DNA from: JBKEDF01 sp047975325
Lineage (GTDB): Bacteria > Pseudomonadota > Alphaproteobacteria > Rhodobacterales > Rhodobacteraceae
DNA length: 64,000 bases
Assembly: GCA_047975325.1 (NCBI GenBank)
Contig: JBKEDF010000049.1
Coordinates: 72,561-136,560 of the forward strand
Direction of reading: 5' to 3'
The translations under genes were made by a program, and so were the position numbers. Every line of letters starts with the position of its first letter. Within the stretch, counting starts at the first letter, position 1. The notes beneath the pieces are model-generated. The model was not told the DNA's origin and ran no database searches. It saw only the letters and a program-made list of their open reading frames with translations. This document shows positions 36,239-44,507 of this stretch, in pieces.

Positions 36239-36319
36239 GCAAAACCCCTACCCGCCTTCCGCCCCGAACCGCAAGCCCCTCCGGACCCGGCTGAGGATCA
36301 GTCTGGCCAAGCCCGGTAT

Positions 36320-37687
36320 TCAGGCCAAGTCCCGAAAAACCTGATCAAGCGCCTTTTCCAGTTTCCCAAACATCTCATCAAGATGCGCTTCGGTACAGAT
36401 GAATGGCGGACAAAGGACGATGGCCTGCCCCAGCGGACGACAGATAAGCCCATGATCAGTACAGGTATTGGCGATGCGTTCGGAAACGGAAAGCTCACCA
36501 TCAAAAGGCGTCCTGGTGGATTTGTCCTGCACTGCCTCCAGCGCCCCCATCAACCCCTTGCCGCGCCATTCGCCGATATTCGGATGTTCGGCAAGCCGGG
36601 CGAGGCCCGCCTCGAAATACGGGGTCAGTTTGCGGACATTTTCGGCCAGCCCCTCATTCATCACCAGATCGATTGCCTTCAGCGCGACCGCACATCCCAC
36701 CGGATGGCCCGAGGCGGTAAAGCCGTGGGGAAATTCCTCAATCTCTTCCACGGCGCGCTGGACACGATCGGCCAGATCCGGGCCAAGGATCACCGCCCCC
36801 ATCGGGAAAAAGCCTGCTGTGATATTCTTGGAAGAAATGATTGCATCGGGCATGAAATCATAGGTTTCGCAACCCCATGTCCTGCCGGTGCGGCCAAAGC
36901 CGCAGATCACCTCATCAGAGATGAGCGGGATCGCGTATTTTCGCAGCACTTTCTGAATGGCCTGGAAATAACCCTTCGAAGGCGGAATGACCCCGCCTGC
37001 CCCCATCACCGGTTCGGCAAAGAATGCGGCGATGGTTTCCGGGCCTTCCTTGATGATGGTCGCCTCAAGTTCATTGGCCATGCGACGGGTGAAATCGGCC
37101 TCGCTTTCCCCCTCCTTGCCAAAGCGCCAGTAATGCGGGCAGCCGACCTGGATGAAGCCCGGTAGCGGTAGCCCGAAAACGGAATTGTAAGGTTTGCCGG
37201 TCATCGATGCCGAAACCGCCGTGACCCCGTGATAACCATTCAGGCGCGTGATGATCTTGCGCCGTTGTGGCTGCCCCTCGGATCCGGCAAGAAACCACAG
37301 CATCTTGACCATCGTGTCATTCGCCTCGGAGCCGGAATTCGTATAAAACACCTTGCCACTGTCAAAAGGTGACACATCGATCAGCTTTTCGGAAAGCATC
37401 ACCGTCTGGTCTGACATGCGCCCGAAAAAGGCGTGATAGCCCGGAAAACGGTCATACTGCGCCTTGGCGGCCTCGATCAGCCCCGGGTGATCAAACCCCG
37501 CCACCATGTTCCACAGGCCCGAATTTCCATCAAGATAACAGCGGCCATGAACATCATAGATATAGGGCCCCTTGCCATGGGTCACGACCACCGCGCCACG
37601 TTCGTGAACAGAAGGAAGATCGGTGAAACCATAAAGCGAATAGGTATCGGCACGGCTTTCCCAACTATTGGGGCTATTGTCCCGCAT
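36320..37687 (-). CDS. Class III omega-aminotransferase
   Basis: PLP-dependent aminotransferase of fold type I, 455 residues, of the omega-amino acid/amine:pyruvate group. TNSGSEANDTMVK is the PLP phosphate cup, FFAEPVMGAGGVIPP and SDEVICGFGRTG place the PLP aspartate, and the Schiff-base lysine is in IISSKNITAGFFPMGAV. Taurine, beta-alanine and aromatic amines are possible donors and cannot be told apart here. It lies 81 bases upstream of murB on the same strand, so some read-through into murB is possible. Confidence 0.92.
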   Translation of the reverse strand: MRDNSPNSWESRADTYSLYGFTDLPSVHERGAVVVTHGKGPYIYDVHGRCYLDGNSGLWNMVAGFDHPGLIEAAKAQYDRFPGYHAFFGRMSDQTVMLSEKLIDVSPFDSGKVFYTNSGSEANDTMVKMLWFLAGSEGQPQRRKIITRLNGYHGVTAVSASMTGKPYNSVFGLPLPGFIQVGCPHYWRFGKEGESEADFTRRMANELEATIIKEGPETIAAFFAEPVMGAGGVIPPSKGYFQAIQKVLRKYAIPLISDEVICGFGRTGRTWGCETYDFMPDAIISSKNITAGFFPMGAVILGPDLADRVQRAVEEIEEFPHGFTASGHPVGCAVALKAIDLVMNEGLAENVRKLTPYFEAGLARLAEHPNIGEWRGKGLMGALEAVQDKSTRTPFDGELSVSERIANTCTDHGLICRPLGQAIVLCPPFICTEAHLDEMFGKLEKALDQVFRDLA

Positions 37688-37939
37688 GATGCGATCCTTC
37701 CGAAAAGGTTACAGGGGCCAAGGCATAGAACGGAATGGCATCCCGCATACCTTATCGCCACGCTATAACATGTCGCCCTGAAGCTGCATCACAATTCTAT
37801 GGCTCCGACCGCTGCCATTGGCACTGTGTCCGGACCTATCCTGATAGGGCTACCGTTTCCGGCAACATATTGCATGATCTGGGCGGACAGAATCCGGCAT
37901 CATTCGGCCGACAATATTACCACAACCGACTGAACAGTT

Positions 37940-38785
37940 TCAGAGGTCACGCATCGTCATGGCGCGGGCAATCTCGGAACGAACCATCTTGCGCATATTC
38001 CGGGTCATCCGTTCGCCCAACAGTCCCTGCAATTCCTCACGCAGGATTTCACGGACCATGTCGCGCAGTTCATCCCCTTCCCCCGAAACAGGGGCCGGCT
38101 TGCCAGAGGGCTGATCCTCACCATTTGCTTCGGCAACCGGGCCCGTTTTCAAACGGGTCTCCTGGGGCGATGCCGATTCACCGATTTCGACATCGGTCAG
38201 CCCGGCAACAAGAGCCCCCCTGCGCGCCGCCAGATCACCTTCATCCGGCCGGATTTCGGTTTTGCCCGGCTTAGGCAAATCAGAAAGCGCGCGCCATTCA
38301 TCATCGCTCCAGGTCGTTTCATCGACCGCGCGTTGCTCCGGCTCCGCCTCCCAATCTTCAAGCTCCTCATCCACCGCATCACGGATTGCATTCAGCGCGG
38401 CGGAAAGGTTCATGCGGCGGGATGCCGTTTCGGTGGAATCGGGATGGGATTGGGCCTTTGCGAGCCCGCCGGGAACCGCCGTCATGCGCGGTCGCGACCT
38501 GCGCTTGGGCGGCTCATCCGTCTGCCCCAACCCTGCCGCCGGGGCAGCCATCGCCCTGGTCAATGTCAGCCGGGCAGGTTTGGAATTTTCATCCACCCAT
38601 TCTTCAGGGGGCTTTCCCTTTACCACGCATTGCGCGGGTGTCAGGATCAGGGTCGCAATCTTGCCGGGTTCGGATTTGCCCCCAGCCTTCGCGCCAAGCG
38701 GTTTGGGCCGCATATCCTCTGCCACCAATCTGCGGACAGAGGACAGGACATCCTCAATCTCTACGGAACTCATTGGTTCAGCCAT
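37940..38785 (-). CDS. PopZ-like (DUF2497-type) polypeptide
   Basis: 281-residue protein with two short conserved ends and a long disordered middle. The N-terminal EIEDVLSSVRRLVAEDMRP resembles the PopZ N-terminal helix (consensus SMEEILASIRR-like). The C-terminal 45 residues, LRDMVREILREELQGLLGERMTRNMRKMVRSEIARAM, are strongly helical and charged. The middle is rich in Pro, Glu and Asp. PopZ in Caulobacter organises the cell pole through the same helix-linker-helix layout, but the C-terminal sequence here differs, so homology is tentative. 252 bases of non-coding sequence precede the aminotransferase. Confidence 0.7.
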   Translation of the reverse strand: MAEPMSSVEIEDVLSSVRRLVAEDMRPKPLGAKAGGKSEPGKIATLILTPAQCVVKGKPPEEWVDENSKPARLTLTRAMAAPAAGLGQTDEPPKRRSRPRMTAVPGGLAKAQSHPDSTETASRRMNLSAALNAIRDAVDEELEDWEAEPEQRAVDETTWSDDEWRALSDLPKPGKTEIRPDEGDLAARRGALVAGLTDVEIGESASPQETRLKTGPVAEANGEDQPSGKPAPVSGEGDELRDMVREILREELQGLLGERMTRNMRKMVRSEIARAMTMRDL

Positions 38786-38891
38786 CGTTTTATGCCCATT
38801 TGCCTCACCGAAAGCCTAACCTTTCTGGCCTTTCCTGACAAGCTTCAAGGCCGGGCAAAAACTACATATAGGCGGAAAACGACGTATTCAA

Positions 38892-40271
38892 TCAAGGTTT
38901 CGTTTTGCCAATGGCCTCCAGCACCCGATCAAGGCGCCTTCCCTGCGACGAGGTCGCCGGAGCATTACGTACGGCATTGTAATAGGCTTCCGGGTCGTGA
39001 ACGGGAATGCCAAGGTTAAGATGCTCCACCGTCAGCAACCCCATTTCCGCCAGAAGCGCATAGGTGCCAGTGTAGCGCACCGATTCCGCCGAAAGCCGCG
39101 CGGTGCGTGCGCTCAGCAATTCCTGTTCCGCATTAAGGACATCCAATGTGGTCCGGGCGCCAAGGCGGGCTTCTTCCCTCACCCCTTCATAGGCGGTCTG
39201 GGCAGAACGGATCTGTTCATCGCTGGCCGCGATCGAGGCGCGCGCCACCGCAAGATTGGACCAGGCTTCCCCCACGCCCTGCGTGACAATCGCCCCGGCC
39301 TGATGAAGCTGCGCGCGCGTGGAAGCGCGCCCGGCCAGCGCCTGACGATAAAGCGATGAAATCCGTCCACCCGAATAGATCGTCTGGTTCAGCGTGATCC
39401 CGACACTCTGGTTATCGATACCACGACCGCCGGAACGATCATTGATGGCAGCATTGGCGGTCAGGCTCGGCCCCATTTCCGCCTTGGCACGTTCAACATT
39501 CGCCTCCGAAACGGAAACCATATGTTGCAACTGCCGGATCGAGGGATGCGTACGCAATGCGATGGCACGCGCCTCTTCCAGGCTGCGCGCTGTTGCGGGC
39601 AGGCGCGGAAGGGGGGACAGGCTACCCGGCGGATGGCCGATGGCAAGCTGGTAATTTTCCCGTGCGACGGTCAGATCCCCCTGCGCCTCGGCCATCGCGG
39701 CGCGGGCAGATGCCAATCGCGCCTCGGCGATGGAAACATCCGTGCGGGTAATTTCCCCCACTTCGAAACGATCCTGGGCGGCACGCAGTTCCTGACCGAT
39801 CAGGCGCACATTGGCCGCGCGAAGTCCGACCGCATCCTGCATCTGGCGCAGGTTGACATAGGCCGCGACCGCACTCAGCAGAACATCCTGTTCCACCCCG
39901 ATCAGGGATTGACGCGAGGCAAGAACCGATGCCTCTGCCGCCTTGATCGAGGCCCTGTTGCGCCCGAAATCCAGCAGCGTCAGCTGCGCCGTCAGCGAAA
40001 GCGAGGCGCTCAATCCATCCGAGGGGATATTGCCGCGGGTATTGTTATGAACCACACCCGCCTGCAGATTGATCACCGGTCGCAGACTGGCCACTGCCTG
40101 GGCCACGTCTTCGTCTGCGGCGCGCAATACCGCGCGGTTCTGGTCCAGCAAGTTGGAATTGCGATAAGCCGCGATCAGGGCATCCGCAAGCGTTTCCGCC
40201 ATGCCACCCTGCGGCAAGGCCGTTGCAACTGCCAAGAAAGCAACGCCAAGGAGCCTGTTTATTCCCTGCAT
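38892..40271 (-). CDS. tolC: TolC-family outer membrane efflux protein
   Basis: Outer-membrane channel subunit for type I secretion and RND pumps, 459 residues. A signal peptide is cleaved after GGMA near residue 24. Two repeats of long helices with short beta segments are visible (LADALIAAYRNSNLLDQNRAVLRAADEDVAQA at the start; LEEARAIALRTHPSIRQLQHMVSVSEANVERAKAEMGPSL in the second half), as in TolC. It follows the PCMT-like gene after 41 bases, a pairing common in Alphaproteobacteria. It may serve the RND pump at 8.4-13.3 kb. Confidence 0.94.
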   Translation of the reverse strand: MQGINRLLGVAFLAVATALPQGGMAETLADALIAAYRNSNLLDQNRAVLRAADEDVAQAVASLRPVINLQAGVVHNNTRGNIPSDGLSASLSLTAQLTLLDFGRNRASIKAAEASVLASRQSLIGVEQDVLLSAVAAYVNLRQMQDAVGLRAANVRLIGQELRAAQDRFEVGEITRTDVSIAEARLASARAAMAEAQGDLTVARENYQLAIGHPPGSLSPLPRLPATARSLEEARAIALRTHPSIRQLQHMVSVSEANVERAKAEMGPSLTANAAINDRSGGRGIDNQSVGITLNQTIYSGGRISSLYRQALAGRASTRAQLHQAGAIVTQGVGEAWSNLAVARASIAASDEQIRSAQTAYEGVREEARLGARTTLDVLNAEQELLSARTARLSAESVRYTGTYALLAEMGLLTVEHLNLGIPVHDPEAYYNAVRNAPATSSQGRRLDRVLEAIGKTKP

Positions 40272-40312
40272 CTTTCCTCGTTCCCTAGCTTTTCAAATCT
40301 ATCTGAGGCATC

Positions 40313-40966
40313 TCAGAGTGCAAATTCAGCAGCTTCGGAAAAACCGGGCAGCACCGGCGCGGACGCGTTGAAGACATCACGCCAATAGACCCGGTCCGTT
40401 CCCTTGTGGCCGATCCGCGCCACCCCCAACCGACCTTTCATGAAGATCGCGCCGATCCGGCCATTTTCCGCCAGTTGGTCGGTGATCACCTGCGGCACGG
40501 ATTCCACCGCGCCCTGAATCAGGATCACGTCATAGGGTCCATGTTTTGCCGCACCTTCGGCCAGAACCCCGGTAACCACCGCGACATTATCGACGCCCTG
40601 TTCGGAAAGCCGTTCCTGTGCATCGGCGGCCAGGGTTTCATCTTCTTCCACCGCAATCACAGCATCGGCCATCCGGGCAATCACGGCACTGGAATAGCCA
40701 TAGGCGCAACCGATATCGAGAACTACCTCGGAAGGTTGCACATCAATCACATCCAAGAGCTTCGCAAGGCTTCGCGCCTCCAGCAACACCCGGCCCGGTC
40801 CAAGGTCAAGGTTGTCGCCAAGATAGGCCGCCTCGCGCTGCCCCTCGCCCACATAGGCCTCCCGCGGGACTGCCAGCATTGCTTCGATAATCGGAAATTT
40901 GGTGACATCCGAGGGGCGCACCTGGGTATCCACCATCATCGTTCTACGCAAAGAAAAATTGGTCAT
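40313..40966 (-). CDS. Protein-L-isoaspartate O-methyltransferase family protein
   Basis: SAM-dependent methyltransferase of the PCMT family, 217 residues. The start MTNFSLRRTMMVDTQVRPSDVT and the SAM loop VVLDIGCAYGYSSAV are clear. The classical PCMT threonine/serine site near residue 60 is not obvious, as is usual for this tolC-linked subfamily, so true isoaspartate repair activity is uncertain. It is cotranscribed with tolC. The 240 bases upstream of it (40967-41206) show no convincing gene. Confidence 0.88.
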   Translation of the reverse strand: MTNFSLRRTMMVDTQVRPSDVTKFPIIEAMLAVPREAYVGEGQREAAYLGDNLDLGPGRVLLEARSLAKLLDVIDVQPSEVVLDIGCAYGYSSAVIARMADAVIAVEEDETLAADAQERLSEQGVDNVAVVTGVLAEGAAKHGPYDVILIQGAVESVPQVITDQLAENGRIGAIFMKGRLGVARIGHKGTDRVYWRDVFNASAPVLPGFSEAAEFAL

Positions 40967-41206
40967 GAATGACGCCGCTCGCCTTTTGTTGTCCAACGTT
41001 CTGCCACAGAAGGCCGGCTACGGCAACACAGGATACCATGGCACAACCAAGCCGCCCGCGTATCGCGACATTCTTGCCAACATCCGGGATCTGGCAACGA
41101 TGCGGGATGTCCGAACCGTTCCCCATCAGGGGCTGCGGCAACTGCGCTTCCATATTGGCACAGACACCTGCCGTCGGCAGAAAAACAAGGCCAGGGGGCA
41201 GGATGT

Positions 41207-42229
41207 TCACCCCCCGGTATGGCTCATGTGGCGGCTCATCTGCCCGGCAATTCCCTGACGGGAATAGTCAAAATCATGACCCTTGGGTTTCAGTGCGATT
41301 GCGGCCCGGATGGCCGCCTCCAGCCCCGTATCATCCGATGCGGCCCGCAGGGGGGTCCGCAAATCGGCCCGATCCTCCTGCCCCAGACACATGTAAAGCT
41401 GACCCGTGCAGGTCAGCCGCACACGATTGCAGCTTTCGCAGAAATTATGCGTCAGCGGGGTGATGAAACCGATCTTCTGACCCGTTTCCTCAAGCCGAAC
41501 ATAACGCGCGGGGCCGCCACTGCTTTCGGCCAGATCCGTCACGGTGAAACGTTCGCCGTAACGTGCGCGCAGATCGCGCAACGACCAATATTGATCAAGC
41601 CGGTCCTCATTGCCGAGATCGCCCATCGGCATGACTTCAATCCATGTCAGGTCATGCCCCTCATCCGCACACCATTCGGTAAGGGAAAACTGTTCCGCCT
41701 CATTGAAACCCCTGAGCGCCACTGCATTGATCTTTACCCGCAATCCGGCATCTTGCGCCACGCGGATACCATCCAGCACCTGCGGCAGCCGCCCCCAACG
41801 GGTAATATCCGCAAATTTCGCCTCATCCAGCGTATCGAGGGAAATATTGACCCGACGCACCCCGCAATCGGCAAGCTCATGGGCAAACCTGCGCAACTGG
41901 CTGCCATTCGTGGTCAGGGTCAGTTCCTCCAGCGCGCCAGTTTGCAGATGGCGCGACATGGCCCGGAAAAAGACCATGATATTCTTGCGCACCAGAGGCT
42001 CGCCCCCGGTGATACGGAGCTTGCGGACCCCCAGCCGAACGAAGGCCGAGCAAAGCCGGTCCAGCTCCTCCAGCGTCAGAAGTTCCGCCTTGGGCAGAAA
42101 AGTCATGTTTTCCGACATGCAGTAACGGCAACGAAAATCGCAGCGATCCGTCACCGAGACGCGCAGATAGCTGATCGCCCGCGCGAAAGGATCGATCAGG
42201 GGAAGGGGCATGCTGACATTCATGGCCAT
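41207..42229 (-). CDS. moaA: GTP 3',8-cyclase
   Basis: Radical SAM enzyme starting molybdopterin synthesis, 340 residues. The N-terminal cluster motif is CDFRCRYC and the C-terminal cluster motif CESCNRVRLTCTGQLYMC. The C-terminal GG needed for activity is present. ITGGEPL is the SAM-binding GGE motif. ATG 42229 and ATG 42223 are both possible starts without a strong Shine-Dalgarno sequence. It diverges from the lipoprotein gene. Its product feeds the same pathway as MoaB at 7.7 kb. Confidence 0.96.
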   Translation of the reverse strand: MAMNVSMPLPLIDPFARAISYLRVSVTDRCDFRCRYCMSENMTFLPKAELLTLEELDRLCSAFVRLGVRKLRITGGEPLVRKNIMVFFRAMSRHLQTGALEELTLTTNGSQLRRFAHELADCGVRRVNISLDTLDEAKFADITRWGRLPQVLDGIRVAQDAGLRVKINAVALRGFNEAEQFSLTEWCADEGHDLTWIEVMPMGDLGNEDRLDQYWSLRDLRARYGERFTVTDLAESSGGPARYVRLEETGQKIGFITPLTHNFCESCNRVRLTCTGQLYMCLGQEDRADLRTPLRAASDDTGLEAAIRAAIALKPKGHDFDYSRQGIAGQMSRHMSHTGG

Positions 42230-42298
42230 AAGGTAAGCTTCCGCCGAAGGGCAGGCAAGGGCATTGAAAGGCGCGCGGGCTGCGCCTATCGTCGCGCC

Positions 42299-42775
42299 AT
42301 GAGACATATGATCCTTGCCCTTACCCTTTCGATCACCGCGGTTGCAGGATGTTCGAACCTGTCGATCCCCAATCCTTTTGCTGGTGCGGGCAAAGGCGCG
42401 AATGCCAACCCGCCCGGGGAAACGATCTCCGCCACGGCCCGCCCGCCGCCCGCGGGCGCCCGCACCGCCGCAGCGCTGGATACGACCACCGATGCCGAAA
42501 AGGCCGCCGCGCTCAACACGGCACCGCAGCCTTCGATCGAACGCAACCTGGGCAAGGTTTTCGTTTCCCTGGGCAATGCGACAGAGGCCGGGTTCTGGTT
42601 GCGGTCCTCGCTGGTAACGCAGCCGACGCAGGGCCGGATCACCACGACACTGGGCGAATCCCTGCAGGTTGATCTGCTGCCCGGCGATGGCGCGGCACAG
42701 CTTTCGCTGGCCGCCTACCGGGCGCTGAACCTGCCCCTGACAGGGCTGCCCGAAGTCACCGTCTACGCCAGATAG
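42299..42775 (+). CDS. Hypothetical lipoprotein
   Basis: 158-residue predicted lipoprotein: MRHMILALTLSITAVAGC with lipobox VAGC at 15-18. A Pro/Ala-rich spacer to about residue 80 is followed by a compact domain (RNLGKVFVSLGNATEAGFWLRSSLVTQPTQGRI; LQVDLLPGDGAAQLSLAAYRALNLPLT). No family is recognised, although such proteins are widespread in Rhodobacteraceae. The frame is open for a kilobase upstream, antisense to moaA, but the lipobox fixes the start at ATG 42299. Confidence 0.78.
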   Translation: MRHMILALTLSITAVAGCSNLSIPNPFAGAGKGANANPPGETISATARPPPAGARTAAALDTTTDAEKAAALNTAPQPSIERNLGKVFVSLGNATEAGFWLRSSLVTQPTQGRITTTLGESLQVDLLPGDGAAQLSLAAYRALNLPLTGLPEVTVYAR

Positions 42776-42782
42776 CCAACAA

Positions 42783-42802
42783 CCCTGCCGGGTCCGGCAG
42801 GG
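42783..42802. terminator. Hairpin between convergent genes
   Basis: CCCTGCCGG and CCGGCAGGG form a nine-base stem with a very short loop, seven bases after the lipoprotein stop. No T-run follows on either strand, so it is a weak terminator candidate for the convergent lipoprotein and amidohydrolase genes. Confidence 0.5.
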
Positions 42803-42845
42803 CCAAATGACATTCTTCGGCAACGATATCCGGGCAAGGCCGGCA

Positions 42846-44012
42846 TCAGGCCGCTGGCATGCGGCTTTCGATCATTCCGGCATACCAGCTTGCGCCAAAG
42901 GGGATGGCGTTATCGTCGAAATCATAGGCGGGGTGATGCACCATCGCCGTATCGCCATTCCCGACAAAGATATAGGCCCCGGGGCGTTCGTTCAGCATGA
43001 AGCTGAAATCCTCCCCCCCCATCAGCGGGGGCGTTTCGGGGTCGATCTGCCCGGAGACACCACGCGCAACCTCCACCGCGTATTCCGTATGTTTCGGGTC
43101 GTTTACCGTCACCGGATATCCGCGTTCATAATCGACCTCTGCCGTGGCATCGAAGGCAGCCGCCGTGCTGCTGACAATCTTGGCGATACGCCGTTCCGCC
43201 AGATCCCGGGTTTCGGGGTCCAGCGTGCGAACCGTGCCCTTCATCTTCACCACCTGCGGGATCACGTTATGGGCCGGGGTGTCGGTTTCAACCGCACAAA
43301 CCGAAACCACCACCTGCTTGAGCGGATCAACATTGCGTGAGGCCACGGTCTGCAGCGCGACGATGATATGGGCGGCAACGACGGTGGTATCGATTGCCTC
43401 ATGGGGCTTGGCCGCATGCCCGCCCTTGCCCGTCACGGTAATCTCGATCTGATCGGCGGCAGCCATGATCGCACCCGGTCGTATCGCGAATTCCCCTACC
43501 GGAATCCCCGGCATGTTATGCATGCCATAGACTTCCTGGATCCCCCAGCGATCCATCATACCGTCCTTGCACATCTCAAGCCCGCCGCCGCCACCTTCTT
43601 CGGCCGGTTGAAAGATGACAACAGCCTTGCCATCGAAGTTTCTGGTTTCACAGAGATATTTCGCAGCGCCCAGCAACATGGTCGTATGGCCGTCATGGCC
43701 ACAGGCATGCATCTTCCCCAGGGTTTTCGAGGCATGGGCCGCGCCGCTCTGTTCGATGATCGGCAAGGCATCCATATCGGCCCGCAGCCCGATCACCCGA
43801 CCCGCCTTGTCGGTCTTGCCCTTGATCACACCGACAACACCGGTCTGGCCGATCCCCTCGACCACCTCATCGCAGCCATATTCCCGCAGCAAATCCGCCA
43901 CCTTGCCCGCTGTTCGATGCACATCGAAAAGCAATTCCGGATGTTCGTGAAAATCACGTCGGATCGCGGTAAGTTCGGGCAGCATCTCTGCAAAACGGTT
44001 CTTGACGGGCAT
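42846..44012 (-). CDS. M20-family amidohydrolase (HipO-like)
   Basis: Metal-dependent hydrolase, 388 residues, related to N-acyl-L-amino acid amidohydrolases. Ligands lie in HACGHDGHTTMLLGAA and QPAEEG, with GGEDFSFML near the C-terminus; the dimerisation lid has GKGGHAAKPHEAIDT. ATG 44012 follows GAGAGGTG; an open extension of 31 codons upstream has no such site. Same subfamily as the gene at 25.1-26.3 kb but clearly diverged from it. Confidence 0.9.
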   Translation of the reverse strand: MPVKNRFAEMLPELTAIRRDFHEHPELLFDVHRTAGKVADLLREYGCDEVVEGIGQTGVVGVIKGKTDKAGRVIGLRADMDALPIIEQSGAAHASKTLGKMHACGHDGHTTMLLGAAKYLCETRNFDGKAVVIFQPAEEGGGGGLEMCKDGMMDRWGIQEVYGMHNMPGIPVGEFAIRPGAIMAAADQIEITVTGKGGHAAKPHEAIDTTVVAAHIIVALQTVASRNVDPLKQVVVSVCAVETDTPAHNVIPQVVKMKGTVRTLDPETRDLAERRIAKIVSSTAAAFDATAEVDYERGYPVTVNDPKHTEYAVEVARGVSGQIDPETPPLMGGEDFSFMLNERPGAYIFVGNGDTAMVHHPAYDFDDNAIPFGASWYAGMIESRMPAA

Positions 44013-44134
44013 GGGGCACCTCTCTGTTCGACTTTTCCAGAGATTGACCATTCCGCACCGGTACCGCAAGGGGTTGCGATACCTTTCGGCAAAACGGTCG
44101 GGCATACCCCGCCATCAGTTCGAAAACGCGGGCG

Positions 44135-44395
44135 TCAGTGGGTCACGCGTTCGACAGAAAGCGCGCGCTTGTTCAGTTCGGCAATCAGGGCAGGTACGAT
44201 GCGCAGGGCCCCAACCGCCTGACTAAGCGCCTCCGACAGTTCATTTTCGTCGAAACGATCCGCCGTTACCCGCCAAACCAGCCGTCTGCTGACGCCATCG
44301 TCGAAGACAACCTCCGTCGCACCCGCCCGCGTCTTGCGATAGCCCAGAAAATTCGCGCCGCCATCGGGCGCATGAAAACTTGTTTGATATCCCAT
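44135..44395 (-). CDS. Conserved hypothetical protein, 86 residues
   Basis: Small protein with an N-terminal beta segment (GANFLGYRKTRAGATEVVFDDGVSRRLVWRV) and a C-terminal helix. No family is recognised. It starts at an ATG with AAAAGAG upstream and a TTGACG further up. The preceding 112 bases separate it from the MocR gene. Third-position GC bias supports coding. Confidence 0.6.
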   Translation of the reverse strand: MGYQTSFHAPDGGANFLGYRKTRAGATEVVFDDGVSRRLVWRVTADRFDENELSEALSQAVGALRIVPALIAELNKRALSVERVTH

Positions 44396-44507
44396 TTTCG
44401 GGTCTCTTTTTTTGCTCGATGCAAAAAGAATCCCTTAAATATGGGTCTTGCGTCAATTCCCCCCGGGCCAACAGGACAAAAGTTGAGTCCTTCGCGCAAC
44501 AGATCCG

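Noticed and set aside
37835..37848. Small hairpin CCTATC/GATAGG between the PopZ-like gene and the aminotransferase
   Set aside because: Six-base stem without a T-run; too weak to call a terminator or riboswitch.
40944..41210. 88-codon minus-strand frame with GTG overlapping the moaA stop
   Set aside because: Coupling geometry is attractive, but the translation looks random, it runs into the start of the next gene, and no Shine-Dalgarno sequence precedes it.
41219..42298. Kilobase 5' extension of the lipoprotein frame at 42.3 kb
   Set aside because: The extension is antisense to moaA, and the lipobox signal only makes sense with ATG 42299.
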